64,000 nucleotides of DNA from Straminergon stramineum (taxonomy: Eukaryota > Streptophyta > Bryopsida > Hypnales > Calliergonaceae). The translations under genes and the position numbers were made by a program. The stretch lies in contig OY987270.1 in NCBI GenBank assembly GCA_963920665.1, positions 186,001 through 250,000 on the forward strand, in the 5' to 3' direction. Positions 57,549 to 64,000 of the stretch are shown here, piece after piece. Position 1 is the stretch's first letter. Every line of letters starts with the position of its first letter. The notes under the pieces were generated by a model. It was not told the DNA's origin. It did no database searches and was given only the letters and a program-made list of their open reading frames with translations.

Positions 57549-60500
57549 CTACATTCTCCCACGCGACATCATAATGGAGTTAACAGCTGAGATGATTGTG
57601 TTAGGTCCTTCTTCTTTCTCTAGTCCAAGCATTGAGCTCAATGCTCTAGCAAAGTTGTGGTACTCTGTACATTTGATGTAAACAGAATTCATTACTGCCA
57701 TGATGCCCTCCAATTTCGGGACTTCAAATAACATCTGTTAGCATCACAAAATTGCACTGGGTGGTTAGTCAGACTTGCAGCCAACTTGTATTACCAATCA
57801 TTTACAAAAAATAGATCTCTCGGAGAGGGATTAGAATATTCCCATATGATGCACACATGCAAATGAATTCAAAAGAGGTTCCAATAATCCTGAAGAAACT
57901 AAAATATGTTAAGTTGAGAACCTTGTATAATGTCATAGCTCACAATGCATAGCATATGATTAGTTGAGAACTTGCTATCTAGAGTGGGTAAAGAAGCAGA
58001 CCTGAAAATGAGCTACAATTCTCTGCAGCAGCTTGTGTGGCTCTGCTTTGACACTAGCGTCTGCATTGCTGGCAAGACCTCCCCAACCAAATCAATGAAT
58101 CAGATACAATGAAGTCTATAAGACACTTTTGCTTGAACACAGCTAGCTAGTCACTAGAACGTCAATTTGTTATATTGGCGCAATTCTATTGAAAAGCAGT
58201 GGTGGACCCTCATGCGAGGAAGGAAAGGAAATGATTTGGGGAGTCGTGAGGGGGTGGGAGCAGAATTTTGTAGATGACATGCAACTTGCTTATATCTATG
58301 GGCACAACAAGCTAACGGAAATGTCAAAATGGAGTATGGAAAACCGCCAAATTACTGGAATAGACATTTTAATGTGATTTTTTGAATAAAGGGAAAAGTT
58401 TCGTAAGGTACTTTTTGTAAAATAAAAAGTTAAGTCTACGACACTGTAGTCACAAATGGGGCACCCTTTACGAGTCTGAAGGATACTGTTCAAGATAGTA
58501 GTAACTTGGGTACGTTCGTCGAAGTGGACAAGTTATCGAGCTTCAGATTGGGAGCAGCTGATCCCAATATGTTTCTAGGTCTGAGGCAAGTGCCTGTTAC
58601 GAATACGTACCCAGAGCATCAATTTATATATTCTGCAACTTTTTCCTAAGTTAGGAGGCATGCAGATATTGGGGCAGGGTGAGAAAACTAGCTACCAACC
58701 TGTATGTTGCTTTTGTTGTGAGGTAGTCGTGCTCAACATCAATAAGGTTCTTAACACATCCGATCATCACGCGAATGTTCATGTCAGGCTCGGGTTCTGA
58801 ATTTTTTTCAGCCCTTTCCCATAGCATGCTCACTATGGTATCCTGCTTTACAACCACACATGGAGCGACTGATTGAGTATATGATTAACTCCCAAGAAAT
58901 GACAAGATATTCAAGTTGACGCCTCAAGATTGAAACAAATGACATACCCGAGACACATGAATAACTACGAGACGAAGCACTGTTCATTCAATGTCTAATT
59001 GTTGCAGTAAAAAAATTGCTGGTAATGCATTATCACGCATTATGATTGTGGCATTATGATTTCATCAGCGTTGCCAACGTCAGGGGTGGGGTGGGGTGAA
59101 GACGAACTAAAGAGATATGCTTACTTTGAAGGTAAATAGCTCTGAGGATTCTTCCAACTTCTGGAGCCAGGATTTCAGTATTTCTGGGACGGCTTCAGGT
59201 GTTCTGTTAATCTTATTGTCTTCATCACTGCTGCTTCAAAACATCAATTTTGAAATAAATGAGCACTAAAGTTAAGGGCATCCATTACAATGCAAAGGAA
59301 GAATTCAAGAAATTATTTCATGGCTTCAGCACATTGAACATGCATGCCAGTTGTTTTTCCTTTTCCATATGATTCTTTCACTAAGAGCTACAGTGAAGCG
59401 ACGCGAAAAGTGTCAAGGACATGAACAAGTATCGCATATAGTTCTATCCCTAGTTCAAAAGGTCAACCACAAGAGAAACTGAGATGTTTGCGAATAAGTC
59501 ACGAATAGGAGAAACCTGGGCAGAGACCAGTTCTGCCCGCAGCAGAAGACAACATCACACACATCACTCACGAATTGCTCCATACGCGGAACTGCTGATA
59601 CAAGAACCAACAAGCTCTCCAAAGTTTCCTGATCCACATGGCGACAACATCTCAATCAGTTAACATGATTAATATCTCTTGCAGCTTTCTCGTTAGGGGT
59701 ATAAAACGAAGAATGAACAGACTCATCATTCAGACCAGCCTCGCGAAGAGGGCGGAGTTCTACTAAGTGCTCGATTGATTGATCACTGTTATTGATATGT
59801 CTTGTTTAACATAGAGTCACTCGCACCTCAAATTTGAGTATTTGCTGTCTGCTATTCACGATGCAAATTTTGATTTAACAAAAGTTAATTGACACCAGTG
59901 CATGATTCTCATGCATGATTTGAGAATGCCGTAAGTGCTGATAAGGATAAATTAAGAACTTGGAATGACATTACCATTCAGACTAGTAACTTGAATGTGA
60001 CTCACAAAGTCATCTCCTTACCGCAGGGTGAGAGACACTGAATGACTATTTCATTGTAGCTCTCATGCTGGTGCAAAAACTCTATTTCTGCGTCGTGCCC
60101 ATTGCTGGAATAGTGGGATGATTCTGTAGATGGGACACGCGATCGAATATCGAAAGATACAATATGGATGGTAACACTTTAAAGAAATCGAATTCCATTA
60201 AAAGAATGAGTGCTGGAGCTTACAACAATGAAGGACGGCTCTTCAAGTTCAAGAAGCTGACAGATTTGCCGCAAGATTTGCTCGAAGTAACTCTCATCTG
60301 GTGCGCCGTTACTGAGCTGCATTTGAAACCATATCAAGAATGCCTACAATTTTTTACGAAGTGAAAGGACACTAATTTCTCTTCTCGGCTACGAATAATA
60401 TCTCTTTGACTTCAGGCTGATGAGTAATAACGTTTGTTCACTAGCAGTGCGCTTGAGAGAACGAAATACTTTCCTAGATGAAATCAAAGATGTAGCACAG

Positions 60501-63500
60501 TTGATAGACATGTTGCCAAATCGACTCTCTACAGTGTCAAATGAATCGATCTCAACAAGAAATTTTTGTAATGGTAAGACAAATACAGATAAAGACATAT
60601 TTTCAGCACGAGAGGCCAACTCTGTAGGTAAAATATGAAAATTACCGAAGCCTCTTCTTGACGTGAAGCAGAACGAATGGACTCTTCGACCTCTTCCATT
60701 GTAGGCCGCTCTTTCAACTCGTCCTCCAAGCGGCAGATCTCTTTCACCTTCTCATCAATCTGAGAGGCCATTACCATCAAACATGATAGAAAATGTTAAC
60801 TTACACTAACAGGACCTTCCGAAGGAATAAATGTTAACTTGATAAGTTCTGTAGTTTGCGTAAAGATGGAATTGTAGATGTTCAAGATAAGAAGACACTC
60901 TTTATTCATAGGCCTGCTTAGTTATGCTTCATTTTCTAAATTCATTCACATATGGTAGGGGAAGATGGAAGCCTTTAGTGTGGTGATCGTTCCTGGATAT
61001 GCCACTTCTCCATAATTAACGCTAATTTCGTAAAATTGGCGAAATTCCACGATTTTGGCATTTTCCAGGACGCACCGCCTGAAACGAAAATCTATACCAG
61101 TCCTAGTTCTCAGTGGTTTGTGTAGATGAATGTCAAAATTTTCGGCTCCCAGAACCATGCCAATTTAACGAAATTGACGATGATTCCTCCAAGACTACGT
61201 ACCCGTGCAGACTCCTCTATTGTTTCATTGAGCTTCGCTGATCAAGAAGAGGGTCAAGTTTTCAAGAATCCACTGGGAAAGAAATGAAGAAAAACGTGTG
61301 CATCGTAACTTCCTCGATTCGAGACGTACTTCTCAATCTAGCAAATCATGTATAACTGAACCTTTGCTGAATGAAGTTGATGAAAAGGGAGCGTTCATAC
61401 CTGCAATTGTTGTTTGCGACTTAGCAACTCCAAGGCCTTCTTCGTCTCCTCTGTTCCAAGCACCTTGTTTAAGATTACATTCTCTTTTTCACATATCTCG
61501 CGACATAATTGTGCATTCTCGGCTCGAAGGTTGGATATCTCAGTCTCTAGGGAAACTTTCTGTCGCTCATAAATGCCAACCTGCGTTCCACCATGATCAG
61601 AGACGAGTGCTCAAAACTGTTGAGGTACACTAAAAATGACTCTTTGTACACAAGACATTTGAAGCGCTTGACTTGGTAACACAAGGTATGGATCCGCTAT
61701 GGATACTGAAAATGACAGCAGCTAAGACAAACTGCAATCGAGTCGATAACTGAGCCCCGAACTGAGCAAGTGTAATTCAAGATACATTCAAAACGCACTG
61801 GATTCCGCCATTCTTTGAAGTCTAGTTTGATAGGCCTACAATCATGTATCGTCTTTGTGCCTGGGAGCTACTTTTCACAGTATCAGAATACTCACAATCT
61901 GGGCCGGTTTCAAGTCTCGTTGCAAAAAGTTGGGCTCCAAGATTTCCCCATTTGCATGCTGGGCTGAAGCAACCTTGTGTTTAAGCTTCTCGTAGACGTC
62001 CTTCTCGTTGATCCGATGACGATCCTCCTGCATGATGCATGTGATGGGAAATGAATGTTTACCTAGACTTACATCGAAACTTGCTCAACTTATGCACACA
62101 CACACACACAATAAAACAGTAGTTCCTCAATTAAGCACATTGCCCGTCGAACTGAAATATCCGAATAAGTTCATCCAAAATACAGATACTATCTTCTGAT
62201 ATACATATGATCCATAGAACCGGAGTTTAGAAATCACTTAGGTAGGCATTTCAGAGTAGGATGACAGGACTCCTGCTTGTCTCGCAGCTTGTTCAACCAA
62301 AAGATGTGAACACACCTTCACCATAGATTCGCGCACCTTGTCTTGCAATTTCTGCAGAGTGCGCTCTTTTGCCCGGCATGCATGTTCTAACTGGCTGTTG
62401 CTTGTACCAGAACCCACCAGCCCCAAATTTATGATATGTGAGTTGCAACCATAGAACTGAGGATCCACAGATGGTGACAACTGGCAGAGTAATATGTCAT
62501 TTGGATGAAGAATTTCTAAAGGATGTCGTGCTTCATACCACATTGTCTCGCCAATCAAGAAAATAGGAACTACAAATAACCGCATGTCTCAATAGACTGA
62601 ATCTAGCTTCTACCTTGAAATACTCTGGTAGGAGTCGTCTCGATCAGAAAATTTGGTTTGGTTTATTTGTGGAAATAAAATCCTATTATCGTAATTATAC
62701 GATTTTAAATATAATACGACAATCACAACATGCGGTTGCCATTTCTCATATGGTGTACACACATTTTACGACTTAAGTGTAATTTGAGGTCACCAGTAGT
62801 GGGGTCAAGTCTGGATTTCAGCGGAAAGAAGAGATATTCTGTAGGTCATAACAATTCATAATGTTCAAATGACAACCAGAGAGCCTGAGTGCGACGTGGA
62901 TGTACCTGCATCGCTGCATGAGGTTGGCATTTGAAGATTCCAACTTCTGACAATCTCGCCGCAGTGCACAGTAATTGCGCTCTGCAGTTTTAGCTGCAAT
63001 TTCCGCTCGTCGCTCAATGACTGCTAACTTTTGCTGTGCCTCGTCCCTCTCACTCTCTAATTGTTGAATGTGCATGTGGTTGCGCTCCTCCACCTGTCGC
63101 AATTCATCACCTTCTTCTAACAGCGCCTGTTTTAGATGCAGCTGACGCATGAGATACTCCTCAAGCATCTGTTAGAAACTATTAAAAAACATAAGGTGGT
63201 CTCCGCAATGTCGCATTGCTGGGTATGCTTCGTCTCTTCATGCTAAAGCCTGATTAAATGTTTGTTTAAGATATTTCAGTTCATTAGCTTACCTGTACTA
63301 ACTTCTCTCGGCGCTCGTAGTTACTGACGATATCCGAAAGCACAAGATGACAATCCTCTTCAAAGTCGGAGGCCGAAACGTTCAAACAACGAACCGTTGG
63401 AAACCCGTTTTGACATAAGACGTTGTTCACCCGTTCCCATTTGGATTGACCAACTGAGGTCCTGCTGGGAATTGGATCAGTGGTTTCAATTACTTCTTCC

Positions 63501-63997
63501 TCCTCTACTTCGGTCCAATCCTTTTCCCAAGATCTTGTGATATTGTAATATTCCTTAGTTCTTGCACAAATAACGTCATCGTTTTTGCGGTCTTGACCAG
63601 AACGAACCAAGCTGGGCTGGCCTGCCTTGAATACCTCTCTCTCGTCATCGCTTTGCTTATCTCTGGGAGAAACTGCATGAGACCCATTGTATTCATGACG
63701 TTGTGGCAAAGTATCTCTGGAGCTGTAAAAACCGTCCTGATTCTCTGGCAATCCCTGCCCATCAGGATTCCTAGTGTCATGCTGATCTGCAGCTGGCTGG
63801 AAATTCGGAATACGTATTCTTAAATTACGACGTATTTTTCGATCCCCAGGTGTATCTGTCCTTACGGAAAATCTATGCATCTGATCAACGGAAGGAGAAA
63901 TGCTTGGTTGATGGTCAATTTCTTGATCTCTTGAAGACCCTCTTCTTTGATCTGGATTGTAAGATGTTTTGGTGCCATGAGAGGAGTTTTCCGCCAT
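57549..63997 (-). CDS. CEP70: Centrosomal/basal-body protein CEP70 (5' end at window edge)
   Basis: Thirteen exons join in frame to at least 735 aa: 63997-63293, 63168-62906, 62394-62316, 62027-61896, 61580-61401, 61232-61203, 60759-60646, 60316-60224, 59628-59516, 59227-59125, 58842-58700, 58068-58002 and 57734-57549. Similarity to animal CEP70 (597 aa in human) is visible as KWERVNNVLCQNGFPTVRCL (animal: EWE-INVLL--HGLKPLSL), a long coiled coil (about residues 236-500), ELKERPTMEEVEES (animal: DLEAKPTLHEF), DESYFEQILRQI, and the C-terminal LLQRIVAHFQMLFEVPKLEG with EYHNFARALSSMLGL, a TPR-like tail. Hyphens are variable residues. CEP70 works in basal-body and centriole assembly. The first ATG at 63997 follows CAG three bases from the edge, so it may be an internal exon start. 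Exon 6 is only 30 nt. Exons 8 and 9 are joined by phase and similarity; extra exons there cannot be excluded. Confidence 0.85.
62095..62110. repeat. (CA)8 microsatellite in CEP70 intron 3
   Basis: A perfect 16-bp CA repeat lies inside the intron at 62028-62315. It is likely to be polymorphic and has no evident role in splicing. Confidence 0.9.
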
Positions 63998-64000
63998 CTG

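Noticed and set aside
59690..60104. Extra CEP70 exons at 60022-60104 and about 59690-59785
   Set aside because: Both have an acceptor and an open frame, but their phases do not fit the phase-0 ends of exons 8 and 9. Direct joining of 60224 to 59628 keeps the frame and the similarity. They may be chance or alternative exons.

Overview
The window is nuclear DNA from a land plant. It is AT-rich, with genes split by short GT-AG introns (about 90-1,100 bp, mostly 100-600). All proteins recognised match plant or pan-eukaryotic families. One gene encodes CEP70, a basal-body protein, which points to a plant with flagellate sperm. Short introns together with CEP70 suggest a bryophyte-grade plant, probably a moss or liverwort. 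This is an inference, and a lycophyte or fern is not excluded.

Layout: four genes lie on the minus strand and account for nearly all real coding capacity. (1) PRP8, the U5 snRNP core protein, at 1147-9244: 6 exons, 2,338 aa, apparently intact. (2) A plant protein of unknown function at 17303-20477 with a U1-type C2H2 finger and a split RING-H2-like Cys/His set: 4 exons, 479 aa. (3) An N-MYC downregulated-like (NDL) alpha/beta-hydrolase-fold protein at 37935-40819: 10 exons, 350 aa. (4) CEP70 at 57549-63997: 13 exons, at least 735 aa, with its 5' end at the window edge. No operon-like or pathway relation between them is visible. I found no intact plus-strand gene.

The gaps between genes (about 8, 17 and 17 kb) are layers of decayed repeats. 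The main signal is a family of seven elements (A-G, about 0.65-1.2 kb; D is expanded by inserts) with terminal inverted repeats close to CCCCTAAAGGACC, flanked by TTAA. Copy B interrupts a P4-ATPase pseudogene. The broken reading frame shows directly that TTAA was duplicated on insertion, which suggests a piggyBac-like (or Kolobok-like) non-autonomous DNA transposon family. Copy C carries a second, 187-bp MITE with TA duplication, proven by the empty site in copy G. Copy D holds two opposed 11-bp-period minisatellites.

Other remnants are a PRP22-like DEAH helicase pseudogene, a 3.5-kb decayed DDE-transposon-like coding region with a CxxC domain, a possible solo LTR, a 1.48-kb direct duplication containing an 85-105-bp tandem array, a TIR-bounded element of about 760 bp, and a perfect 19-bp hairpin just past the NDL gene.

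Exon coordinates were derived by hand from reading frame, splice dinucleotides and remembered family similarity. No search was run.
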